DNA of 18,129 nt from Actinomycetes bacterium (GTDB lineage Bacteria > Actinomycetota > Acidimicrobiia > Acidimicrobiales > CADCSY01). Where the stretch lies: positions 1-18,129 of the forward strand of contig JAODBP010000199.1 of assembly GCA_025464025.1 (NCBI GenBank), given 5' to 3'. Positions 1-9,235 of this stretch are shown piece after piece (the stretch's first letter is position 1; each line of letters starts with the position of its first letter). The notes under the pieces were generated by a model that saw only the letters and a program-made list of their open reading frames with translations, ran no database searches and was not told the origin of the DNA. Made by a program: the position numbers and the translations under genes.

Positions 1-1
1 G

Positions 2-235
2 GCGAGGTGCGAGGGCGCCCGCACGCCGGCCATGGGCGGCGACGACCCGGGCCCGGCGCTCACCCGGCGGGAGCGCGAGGTCGGCGGCCTCGCGGCTCGC
101 GGCCTCACCGACCGGGCCATCGCCGAGCTGCTCGTCGTCTCGATCCGAACGGTCGAGACCCACCTGTACAACGCCTACGCCAAGCTCGGGGTCACCGGTC
201 GGGCCGACCTGGCCACCGCCCTCGACGTGCGGTGA
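2..235 (+). CDS. LuxR-family transcriptional regulator, C-terminal end (partial)
   Basis: This is the last 77 codons of a gene that enters from the left edge. The visible part is a GerE/LuxR-type helix-turn-helix: the family signature starts at LTRRERE (visible residues 20-26), continues through the recognition helix around SIRTVETHLYNAYAKLG (47-63), and the protein ends ten or so residues later, as is usual for this class. Such domains bind DNA as dimers. The N-terminal half, which would show whether it is a response regulator, an ATP-binding LAL regulator or something else, lies outside the window. An in-frame ATG at 32 is too close to the domain to be a convincing start. The amidohydrolase gene begins 42 bases downstream on the same strand, so co-regulation is possible but not shown. 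Confidence 0.88.
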   Translation, partial: ARCEGARTPAMGGDDPGPALTRREREVGGLAARGLTDRAIAELLVVSIRTVETHLYNAYAKLGVTGRADLATALDVR

Positions 236-238
236 GTA

Positions 239-259
239 GAGTCTGATCGAGTCAGACTC
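239..259. promoter_or_regulatory. Palindromic operator candidate upstream of amidohydrolase gene
   Basis: Perfect 8-base inverted arms GAGTCTGA and TCAGACTC flank the centre TCGAG, directly after the regulator's stop codon and 18 bases before the GTG start of the amidohydrolase gene. The size and spacing resemble binding sites of dimeric repressors such as the TetR family. As RNA it would be a short hairpin without a following U-run, so an operator is more likely than a terminator. The cognate regulator is unknown. Confidence 0.45.
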
Positions 260-277
260 AACGCAGGGGGACGCGTC

Positions 278-1609
278 GTGGACGTGCAGCAGATCAAGGC
301 CGGGCTCGACCACCCGGTCATCGACGCCGACGGCCACGTGGTCGAGGCACTGCCCCTCGTCGTGGAGTACATCCGCCGGGTCGCCGGCGACGGCCCCGCC
401 GAGCGCTTCCTCCCCTCCTCGGTGACGTACTCGACCAAGGACGCCCCGAAGGAGGGGTCGGTCATGGCGCCGTGGTGGACGGTGCCGACCAACGCCCGCG
501 ACCGCGCCACCAGCTTCCTGCCGTCGCTGCTCCACGAGCGCCTCGACGAGGTCGGCATCGACTTCGGGATCCTGTACTCGAGCGTCGGCCTCATCGCCTT
601 CGGCCACGGTGACGACGAGACCCGCCGGGGCGCCTGCCGGGGGCTCAACACCTACCTCTCCGACCTCATGGACGGCCTCGACGACCGGCTCACCGCCGCC
701 GCCGTCATCCCGACCCACACCCCGGAGGAGGCCATCGCCGAGCTCGACCACGCCGTCGACTGGCTCGGCTTCAAGGCCGTCATGCTCAACGACGTCGTGA
801 CCCGGGACGGCTGGTACGACGTGCTCGCCCTCGACAGCGCCCACGACTACGACCCGGTCTGGCAGCGCTGCATCGACCTCGGCGTGGCCGTCACCGTGCA
901 CTCCCCGAGCTGGGGCATCGGCCTGCGGCAGTCGTCGAGCCGGTACATGTACAACCACATCGGGAACTTCGCCGCCTCGGCCGAAGCCTTCGCCAAGGCG
1001 CTCTTCTTCGGGGGCGTCACCAACCGCTTCCCCGACCTCAACGTGGCCTTCCTCGAGTGCGGCGTCGGCTGGGCGGTGCAACTGCTCGGCGACCTGCAGG
1101 ACCGGTGGGGCAAGCGAGGCCCGGGCCGGATCGACCGGCTCGACCCGAAGCACCTCGACCTGGCGGAGTGGGATGCGCTCCTCGACCGCCACGGCCGCGG
1201 CATGTTCGACGACCCGGCCGTGCGAGCCACCATGGCCGCTCAGTCGGGCCAGCCGCCGGCCGACACCGACGACTTCCGCGCCACCGGCGTCGCCTCCAAG
1301 GCCGACGTCGCCAAGCGGTTCGACGGCCTCTACTTCGGCTGCGAGGCCGACGACGGCAGCATCCCATGGGCGTTCGGCGAGACCACCCTCCGTCCCGTGC
1401 TCGGCTCCGACATCGGCCACTGGGACGTCACGGACCCCACCGAGGTGCTCCCCGAGGCGTGGGAGCTGGTCGAGGACGGCCACCTCGACCGCGACCAGTT
1501 CCGGGCCTTCGCCTGCGACAACGCCATCCGCCTGCACGGCGGCATGAACCCGGCGTTCTTCGACGGCACCCCGGTCGAGGCCTACGCCCGGGACCTCCTC
1601 GGCGCCTGA
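278..1609 (+). CDS. Amidohydrolase-2 family metal-dependent hydrolase (TIM barrel)
   Basis: A 443-residue protein of the amidohydrolase-2 (PF04909) type, a TIM-barrel family that includes ACMSD-like decarboxylases and hydrolases. The N-terminal strand carries IDADGH (residues 15-20), the family's modified metal-binding D-x-H signature. Further likely metal or active-site residues are H208 in VTVHSPSWG, E260 in FLECGVGW and D378 in GSDIGHWD near the end of the barrel. No signal peptide is visible, so it should be cytoplasmic. The GTG start is supported by a purine-rich stretch (GGGGGA, 266-271) seven bases upstream. The substrate cannot be read from sequence; many actinobacterial members sit beside dehydrogenases, as here, in uncharacterised catabolic loci. 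It is convergent with the short-chain dehydrogenase gene, 31 bases apart. Confidence 0.85.
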   Translation: MDVQQIKAGLDHPVIDADGHVVEALPLVVEYIRRVAGDGPAERFLPSSVTYSTKDAPKEGSVMAPWWTVPTNARDRATSFLPSLLHERLDEVGIDFGILYSSVGLIAFGHGDDETRRGACRGLNTYLSDLMDGLDDRLTAAAVIPTHTPEEAIAELDHAVDWLGFKAVMLNDVVTRDGWYDVLALDSAHDYDPVWQRCIDLGVAVTVHSPSWGIGLRQSSSRYMYNHIGNFAASAEAFAKALFFGGVTNRFPDLNVAFLECGVGWAVQLLGDLQDRWGKRGPGRIDRLDPKHLDLAEWDALLDRHGRGMFDDPAVRATMAAQSGQPPADTDDFRATGVASKADVAKRFDGLYFGCEADDGSIPWAFGETTLRPVLGSDIGHWDVTDPTEVLPEAWELVEDGHLDRDQFRAFACDNAIRLHGGMNPAFFDGTPVEAYARDLLGA

Positions 1610-1612
1610 CCG

Positions 1613-1639
1613 CCGGCACGCGGCACCACGGCATGCCGG
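1613..1639. terminator. Weak inverted repeat between convergent genes
   Basis: Six-base arms CCGGCA and TGCCGG lie in the 31-base gap between two convergent stop codons, with the nested palindrome CGGCATGCCG at 1629-1638. There is no U-run on either strand. Position suggests a bidirectional terminator, but the stem is short and chance is a real alternative in such GC-rich DNA. Confidence 0.25.
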
Positions 1640-1640
1640 G

Positions 1641-2399
1641 CTACCAGCGCATCCCCCTGATCCCCCCGCCGTTCACCGGCACGACCTGGCCGCTCACGTA
1701 GGCAGCCTCGTCCGAGGCGAGGAAGCACACCACCGCGGCGATGTCGTCGGGCGTGGCCAGGCGGCCCGCGGCCGAACCGGCCGCGATCCCCTCCACCTGC
1801 TCCGGCGCCATGAGGGCGCGGGTCCCCGGGGTCAGGACGAAGCCGGGGGCCACCACGTTGCTGCGGATGCCGTCGACCCCGTGGATCGACGCCGTGTAGG
1901 CCGACAGCGTCTCGAGCGCCGACTTGGTGCTGGCGTAGGCGATGCGACTGCCGGTCGGCACCCGCGCCGCCCCCGACGACGTGTTGACGATCGAGCCGCC
2001 ACCGCCTCGCTGCATCACCGGGATGGCGTGGCGCATCCCCCAGACGGCGGCCATGACGACGACGTCGAACGTCGCCCGCCACGCGTCGTCGGGCGTGGCC
2101 ACGGCGTCGGTGTCGTCGGCCCGCGACGTGACGGCGTTGTTGTGGAGGACGTCGAGCCGGCCGAAGGCGACGACGGCGGCCTCGACCGCACCGGCCACCT
2201 CGGCCTCCGACGTCACGTCGGTGGGCTGGGCGCGGGTCCGCTCCCCCAGCTCGGCGGCGAGGCGTGCGACCCCGTCGGCGTCGCGGTCGACCAGCACGAC
2301 AGCGGCCCCCTCGGCGACCATGCGCCGGGCCGTGGCCGAGCCGATGGCGCCCGCCGCACCGGTGACCAGCGCGACCTTCCCGTCCAGACGTCCTCCCAT
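1641..2399 (-). CDS. Short-chain dehydrogenase/reductase (SDR family)
   Basis: A 252-residue classical SDR, the usual length. The Rossmann cofactor motif TGAAGAIG occupies residues 13-20, and D38 at the end of the second strand points to NAD(H) rather than NADP(H). The central strand carries NNAV (87-90) where NNAG is usual. The catalytic Ser is S142 and the YxxxK pair is Y155/K159. The helix position that normally holds the fourth catalytic residue, Asn, reads FDVVVM (111-116), so Asn appears replaced by Val; activity may be altered although the Ser-Tyr-Lys core is intact. The substrate is unknown, presumably an alcohol or ketone. It is downstream of the quinone-oxidoreductase-like gene on the same strand, with a 69-base gap dominated by a large hairpin. 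Confidence 0.9.
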   Translation of the reverse strand: MGGRLDGKVALVTGAAGAIGSATARRMVAEGAAVVLVDRDADGVARLAAELGERTRAQPTDVTSEAEVAGAVEAAVVAFGRLDVLHNNAVTSRADDTDAVATPDDAWRATFDVVVMAAVWGMRHAIPVMQRGGGGSIVNTSSGAARVPTGSRIAYASTKSALETLSAYTASIHGVDGIRSNVVAPGFVLTPGTRALMAPEQVEGIAAGSAAGRLATPDDIAAVVCFLASDEAAYVSGQVVPVNGGGIRGMRW

Positions 2400-2414
2400 C
2401 GGCGGAGCGTTGCA

Positions 2415-2466
2415 CGTCCCGGGCGGCGGCGCGGGCGGTGGTGGAGCCGCGCCGTCGCCCGGGACG
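2415..2466. other. Very strong intercistronic hairpin (20-bp stem)
   Basis: Bases 2415-2434 pair with 2447-2466 over 20 positions with a single non-Watson-Crick pair (2426/2455: G-U in plus-strand RNA, C-A in minus-strand RNA), leaving a 12-base loop. In the minus-strand mRNA it begins two bases after the dehydrogenase stop codon and ends 15 bases before the SDR start. No U-run follows. It could be an actinobacterial-type terminator lacking a U-run, an RNA-processing or stabilising element, or a structure limiting SDR translation. Confidence 0.6.
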
Positions 2467-2468
2467 AC

Positions 2469-3362
2469 CTACGGGACGAGCACGACCTTCCCGGTCGTGG
2501 CCCGTCCCTCGAGCGCGGCGTGGGCGGCGGCGGCGTCCGCCAGGGCGAAGCGGGTGACGAGGGGGCGGAGCGAACCACCGGCCAGGGCGGCGAGGGCGCG
2601 GACCTCCAGCGGCCGCAGGTCGGCCGGGCGCTCCATCCGGGTGACGGCGACGTCGAGCCCGTCGTACGACGTGGGCTCCCCGGCCGACCAGCCGAACACC
2701 ACGGCCCGGCCTCCCGGCCCGAGGAGCTCGGCGGCGGCGCGCCCGGCGGCACCCCCCACCCCGTCGAGCAGCACCGTGGGTCGGTGGGCGATCGCCTCGG
2801 GCCAGGCCGGTTGGGTGTAGTCGACCGGGACACCGCCGAGCTCGGCCACCACGCCGAGCTTGGCCGGGCTGGCCAACCCGTACGCCAGCGCACCGGCGTT
2901 CCGTGCCGCTTGGAGGAACAGCGCACCGAGGCCGCCGGCGGCGGCCGGCACCAGCACCACGTCGTCGGCCCGCAGCGCCGCCTGGTCGAGCAGCAGCACG
3001 GCGGTGCGGCCGGTGCCGATCATGGCCACCGCCTCGGCCGGATCGATGCCCTCGGGCAGCTCGTGCAACGAGGCCACGGGAGCAACGGCCCGCTCGGCGT
3101 AGCCCCCGTTGGCGAACCCGAGGTGGGCCACCACCGGTCGGCCGTCGACCCGCCCGGCGACCTCGCGCCCCGGCGTCATCGGCAGCGTCGCCACCCCCAT
3201 CGGCCCGAACGGCTCTCCCCTCCGGATCGTCGCATCGACCAGGTGGACGCCGGCGGCCTCGACGTCGATGACCACCTGCCCGTCACCCGCCACCGGGTCG
3301 GGCACGTCCGCCCACCGCAGCACCTCGGGGCCACCGAACTCGAACTGCCGGATCGCCTTCAC
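2469..3362 (-). CDS. Quinone-oxidoreductase-like medium-chain dehydrogenase (zinc-free MDR)
   Basis: A 297-residue medium-chain dehydrogenase/reductase of the NADPH:quinone oxidoreductase type. It opens with [15 protein letters not shown], the standard beginning of this subfamily, has a GroES-like N-terminal domain (about 1-110) and a Rossmann domain with the nucleotide-binding loop AAAGGLG (140-146). The cysteines that bind zinc in alcohol dehydrogenases are absent. It would reduce quinones or other reactive carbonyls with NAD(P)H in the cytoplasm. I chose GTG at 3362 over the in-frame TTG at 3383 because the protein then begins like its family, and because a promoter at 3369-3399 overlaps the TTG and places transcription start at about the GTG. 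The protein is slightly shorter than the usual 320 or so residues. It may be the first gene of a two-gene unit with the SDR. Confidence 0.88.
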   Translation of the reverse strand: MKAIRQFEFGGPEVLRWADVPDPVAGDGQVVIDVEAAGVHLVDATIRRGEPFGPMGVATLPMTPGREVAGRVDGRPVVAHLGFANGGYAERAVAPVASLHELPEGIDPAEAVAMIGTGRTAVLLLDQAALRADDVVLVPAAAGGLGALFLQAARNAGALAYGLASPAKLGVVAELGGVPVDYTQPAWPEAIAHRPTVLLDGVGGAAGRAAAELLGPGGRAVVFGWSAGEPTSYDGLDVAVTRMERPADLRPLEVRALAALAGGSLRPLVTRFALADAAAAHAALEGRATTGKVVLVP

Positions 3363-3368
3363 GGGCTG

Positions 3369-3399
3369 ACCGTACGACTTCAAGCCAACTTCAAGTCAA
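3369..3399 (-). promoter_or_regulatory. MerR/SoxR-type promoter-operator for the quinone oxidoreductase gene
   Basis: Reading the minus strand, TTGACT (3399-3394) is followed after exactly 19 bases by TACGGT (3374-3369). The long spacer holds a dyad: arms GACTTGAAG and CTTGAAGTC around TTGG, symmetric at 8 of 9 positions (3397-3376). A 19-base spacer with a centred dyad is the hallmark of promoters activated by MerR-family proteins, including redox-sensing SoxR. Transcription would begin at about 3362, the first base of the GTG codon, giving a leaderless mRNA. Confidence 0.5.
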
Positions 3400-3423
3400 G
3401 GGGGAAGGCCGACCCCGGACGCG

Positions 3424-3456
3424 GAGGAGCCCCGGCCACTGGGACCGGGGCTCCTC
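3424..3456 (-). terminator. Terminator hairpin of the str operon
   Basis: A perfect 12-bp stem (GAGGAGCCCCGG with CCGGGGCTCCTC) and 9-base loop, about 67 bases past the rpsJ stop codon and upstream of the next promoter. No U-run follows on the minus strand, as is common in actinobacteria. Confidence 0.7.
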
Positions 3457-3472
3457 GACGCCCTTTTCGACG

Positions 3473-3494
3473 GGCGAGCTCGCGCTCGCTCGCC
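3473..3494 (-). terminator. Accessory hairpin after rpsJ
   Basis: Seven-base arms GGCGAGC and GCTCGCC with an 8-base loop lie between the rpsJ stop codon and the larger terminator hairpin. In the minus-strand RNA the two are joined by a stretch containing GAAAAGGG that can itself form a 5-bp stem (3459-3476), partly overlapping this one. The group may form a tandem or alternative terminator structure. Confidence 0.35.
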
Positions 3495-3522
3495 GGACCC
3501 GGCGAGGTCAGGCTCTGCGGGC

Positions 3523-3837
3523 CTACGCCTGCTGGATCTTGATCTCGATGTCCACGCCGGCCGGCAGCTCGAGGCGCTGGAGCGAGTCCACCGTCTTGGG
3601 CGTCGGCTCGAGGATGTCGAGCAACCGCTTGTGGATCCGCATCTCGAAGTGCTCGCGGGAGTCCTTGTACTTGTGGGGCGAGCGGATCACCGTGTAGCGG
3701 TGCTTCTCCGTCGGGAGCGGCACCGGGCCACGGACGGCAGCCTGCGTGCGGACCACCGTCTCGACGATCTTCTTCGTCGACTGGTCGATGATCTCGTGGT
3801 CGTAGGCCTTGAGCCGAATGCGGATCTTTTGAGCCAT
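3523..3837 (-). CDS. rpsJ: 30S ribosomal protein S10
   Basis: A 104-residue, full-length S10 opening with [18 protein letters not shown] and containing the conserved [19 protein letters not shown] block (38-56) and the FEMRIHKRL region. S10 is part of the 30S head and, as NusE, also takes part in transcription antitermination. Only two bases separate it from the tuf stop codon, so it is the last gene of the str operon and probably translated by coupling; no strong ribosome-binding site is seen in the 3' end of tuf. It is followed by hairpins and an unrelated gene rather than by rplC, which normally comes after rpsJ. Confidence 0.98.
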   Translation of the reverse strand: MAQKIRIRLKAYDHEIIDQSTKKIVETVVRTQAAVRGPVPLPTEKHRYTVIRSPHKYKDSREHFEMRIHKRLLDILEPTPKTVDSLQRLELPAGVDIEIKIQQA

Positions 3838-3839
3838 GA

Positions 3840-5024
<1,185 letters not shown>

Positions 5025-5096
5025 GGTGGCTCCCGATTTCCTTTCAGGGACTCTTCGACTACTACAGGGGGTGCCGGTTGACGGCGGGTGCTGGTG

Positions 5097-7190
<2,094 letters not shown>

Positions 7191-7236
7191 CTTTCCGCGC
7201 TCTCTTCGTGTCTCTGCGAGGTGGGGGGTTCATGCG

Positions 7237-7263
7237 ACGACCGGGCCACAGGGGCCCGGTCGT
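7237..7263 (-). promoter_or_regulatory. Intercistronic hairpin between rpsG and fusA
   Basis: A perfect 11-bp inverted repeat (arms ACGACCGGGCC and GGCCCGGTCGT, loop ACAGG) lies in the 116-base gap between rpsG and fusA. A second, imperfect hairpin (GCGGACCCC against GGGGATCCGC, 7276-7307) reaches the rpsG stop codon. No U-run follows on the minus strand. It may attenuate read-through, be processed, or be a target for feedback by a ribosomal protein; which of these is not decidable here. Confidence 0.45.
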
Positions 7264-7306
7264 GGTGCAACCGGGGCGGACCCCCGGTTTCGTCGGTGGG
7301 GATCCG

Positions 7307-7777
7307 CTACCAGCGGTAGTGGGCGAAGGCCTTGTTCGACTCGGCCATCTTCTGCAGGTCCTCCCGGCGCTTCACCGACGCGCCGATGCCGTTGCTGGCG
7401 TCGAGCAGCTCGTTGGCGAGGCGGAGGGCCATGCTCTTCTCACGGCGCTGGCGGGAGTAGCCGATGACCCAGCGGATGGCGAGGGTGTTGGCCCGACGGG
7501 GCTTCACCTCGACCGGCACCTGGTAGGTGGCACCGCCGACGCGGCGGCTGCGGACCTCGAGGGCCGGCTTCACGTTCTCGATCGCCCGCTTCAGCGTGGG
7601 GATCGGGTCGCCGCCGGTCTTGTCCTTGATGATGTCCAGTGCGTCGTAGACGATCCGCTCGGCGACGGAGCGCTTGCCCTGCATGAGGACCTTATTGACG
7701 ATCTGGGTGACCAGGAGCTGCCGGTAGATCGGGTCCGGCATGAGGTCGCGGCGCGGTGCGGGGCCCTTGCGGGGCAT
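7307..7777 (-). CDS. rpsG: 30S ribosomal protein S7
   Basis: A 156-residue S7, standard length, beginning [18 protein letters not shown] and containing the conserved [19 protein letters not shown] region and the [12 protein letters not shown] hairpin. It nucleates assembly of the 30S head on 16S rRNA and in many bacteria represses its own operon. It starts one base after the rpsL stop codon, so its ribosome-binding site lies within rpsL and translation is probably coupled. The gene is intact and ends with AHYRW, a normal S7 C terminus. Confidence 0.99.
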   Translation of the reverse strand: MPRKGPAPRRDLMPDPIYRQLLVTQIVNKVLMQGKRSVAERIVYDALDIIKDKTGGDPIPTLKRAIENVKPALEVRSRRVGGATYQVPVEVKPRRANTLAIRWVIGYSRQRREKSMALRLANELLDASNGIGASVKRREDLQKMAESNKAFAHYRW

Positions 7778-7778
7778 C

Positions 7779-8150
7779 TCAGCTCTCCTTCTTGGCGCCG
7801 TAGCGGCTGCGAGCCTGCTTGCGGTCGCGCACGCCGGCGGCGTCGAGTGCGCCCCGGATGATCTTGTAGCGGACGCCCGGCAGGTCCTTCACACGACCGC
7901 CACGCACGAGCACGATCGAGTGCTCCTGGAGGTTGTGGCCCTCGCCGGGGATGTAGGCGGTGATCTCCATGCCGCTGGTGAGGCGCACACGGGCGACCTT
8001 GCGCAGGGCCGAGTTCGGCTTCTTCGGGGTGTTCGTGTACACGCGGGTGCACACGCCCCGGCGCTGGGGCGCGCCCTTCAGGGCGGCGGTCTTGCCCTTG
8101 GCGGGCTTCGACTCACGGCCCTTGCGGACCAGCTGCTGGATGGTGGGCAC
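7779..8150 (-). CDS. rpsL: 30S ribosomal protein S12
   Basis: A 123-residue S12, the decoding-centre protein. The loops TPKKPNS (41-47) and [11 protein letters not shown] (85-95) are unmutated; K43 and K88, where changes give streptomycin resistance, are both lysine, so the sequence predicts the sensitive form. The start is GTG, preceded by GAAGGA about eight bases upstream. It is the first gene of the str operon. The gene immediately upstream is divergent and unrelated, so rpsL does not directly follow rpoC here. Confidence 0.99.
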   Translation of the reverse strand: MPTIQQLVRKGRESKPAKGKTAALKGAPQRRGVCTRVYTNTPKKPNSALRKVARVRLTSGMEITAYIPGEGHNLQEHSIVLVRGGRVKDLPGVRYKIIRGALDAAGVRDRKQARSRYGAKKES

Positions 8151-8216
8151 AGGCGTCCTTCAGAATCGGTGGTGCGGAGCTCAGCCGACGCGGTTCCGCG
8201 CCATGGCCGACTGACC

Positions 8217-8246
8217 ATGCTAAGGGGCGCGCTGTGGTGGGAGCAA
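8217..8246 (-). promoter_or_regulatory. Candidate promoter of the str operon
   Basis: On the minus strand TTGCTC (8246-8241) and TAGCAT (8222-8217) are separated by 18 bases, resembling -35 and -10 elements of a housekeeping sigma factor. A start near 8210 would leave a leader of about 60 bases before the rpsL GTG. It lies in the only upstream gap of the operon. Confidence 0.4.
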
Positions 8247-8252
8247 CCCGCC

Positions 8253-8276
8253 CCCTGCCGGCGCCTGGCGGCAGGG
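8253..8276. repeat. Inverted repeat in the divergent intergenic region
   Basis: Perfect 8-base arms CCCTGCCG and CGGCAGGG with an 8-base loop, just upstream of the candidate rpsL promoter. The rest of the 284-base gap between rpsL and the plus-strand gene (8151-8434) shows only a weak TACCCT -10-like hexamer at 8367-8372 for the plus strand, with no matching -35. The repeat could be an operator for either direction or chance in GC-rich DNA. Confidence 0.3.
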
Positions 8277-8434
8277 CGGGGGCGGACGGGTCACCGTGGG
8301 TTGGAACCGACGCCCCAGCGCCAGAAAAGGTGCCTTCCCCGCGAGACCGGCACGAACCTCCGCTGTTACCCTCCGTGTCGACATCCAAACCCTGGGTGGC
8401 GGCGGGCCTGCCGCGCCCGGAGGGAGGGCGAAAC

Positions 8435-9199
8435 GTGCTGCAGCTGCTCGACGAAAGCCTCGAATCCTTCCTGCGCGAGCGCGTCCCGCTCGACCCGACC
8501 GAGGTCGCCGTCGCCTTCGAGGCGCCCGACCGCCAGTGGGCGGCCCAGGTCAACCAGCCGACGGTCAACGTCTTCCTCTGGGACGTCCACCGCGACGTCG
8601 AGGCCAACCGGTCCGGCATGGAGACGGCGGTGCGGAACGGGCAGTCGATCCGGCGCCGGCCGCTCCCTCGGATGCAGGTCCGCTACATCCTCAGCGCCTG
8701 GACCTCGAGCCACCGCGACGAGCACCAGCTCCTCGGCGACCTCATGCTCGCCCTGCTGGCCACGCCCACCCTCGAGCCCCCGTTCCTCAAGGCGCCGCTC
8801 GACCAGGTGCTGCCCTTGCCCTCGATGAAGCTGGCGCCCACCGGCGGCCGCACGTCGGGCGACTTCTGGAAGGCCGTCGACGGCCAGCTCAAGCCCATGC
8901 TCGAGCTGCTCATCACCCTTCCCATCGACGTCGGCGCCGGTGCGGTGCTGGCCGAGCCCCCGGCCGAGGTCGAGGTGGCCACGTCCGACCGCAACAACCG
9001 GCCCACCCGATCGGTCCGCAACCGCATCGGCGGCATCATCGAGGACCCCACCGCCGTCGGGCGCATGGTCCGCACCCGGCGCGGCGTGGCCAAGGTCGAA
9101 GAAGGCGGGCGCTACCTCGTGCCCGGCGAGCCGGGCGACGAGGTCGTGCTCGAGCTCGGCGAGGACCAGGTCCTCGTCATCAAGCCCGAGGCCGAATGA
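8435..9199 (+). CDS. DUF4255/Pvc16-type contractile injection system protein
   Basis: A 254-residue protein whose first 180 residues fit the DUF4255 (Pvc16_N) family: a short N-terminal helix, the strand TVNVFLWDV with following Asn-containing segment, and the segment LPRMQVRYILSAWTSSHRDEHQLLGDLMLAL (three features in family order). This family caps or terminates tube and sheath in phage-tail-like contractile injection systems (Afp16/Pvc16). Residues from about 190 form an Arg/Gly-rich linker and a small beta-rich tail (GRYLVPGEPGDEVVLEL) that the minimal family lacks. I chose GTG at 8435 because GGAGGGAGGG lies just upstream; an in-frame ATG at 8234 would add 67 low-quality residues across the intergenic region. 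The three repeat proteins follow, the first 36 bases downstream. No membrane segment is visible. Confidence 0.8.
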   Translation: MLQLLDESLESFLRERVPLDPTEVAVAFEAPDRQWAAQVNQPTVNVFLWDVHRDVEANRSGMETAVRNGQSIRRRPLPRMQVRYILSAWTSSHRDEHQLLGDLMLALLATPTLEPPFLKAPLDQVLPLPSMKLAPTGGRTSGDFWKAVDGQLKPMLELLITLPIDVGAGAVLAEPPAEVEVATSDRNNRPTRSVRNRIGGIIEDPTAVGRMVRTRRGVAKVEEGGRYLVPGEPGDEVVLELGEDQVLVIKPEAE

Positions 9200-9235
9200 T
9201 CCGATGAAGTACCCCGTGGGCTTGGTCGGGCTGCC

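Noticed and set aside
3363..3383. TTG at 3381-3383 as start of the quinone oxidoreductase
   Set aside because: It lies inside the proposed operator, has no ribosome-binding site, and adds seven residues before the family's normal start VKAIR.
1881..3542. A 553-codon plus-strand frame over the two dehydrogenases
   Set aside because: It is antisense to the SDR and quinone-oxidoreductase genes, both with intact family motifs; low-complexity Arg/Gly/Asp composition.
8302..8345. GGAAC near 8304 as an ECF sigma promoter for the injection-system operon
   Set aside because: No GTT or similar -10 element occurs at the required 16-17 base distance.
8234..8434. N-terminal extension of the DUF4255 gene to ATG 8234
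   Set aside because: The 67 added residues are Pro/Gly/Arg-rich and unlike the family, and overlap the likely rpsL promoter. A strong ribosome-binding site precedes GTG 8435.
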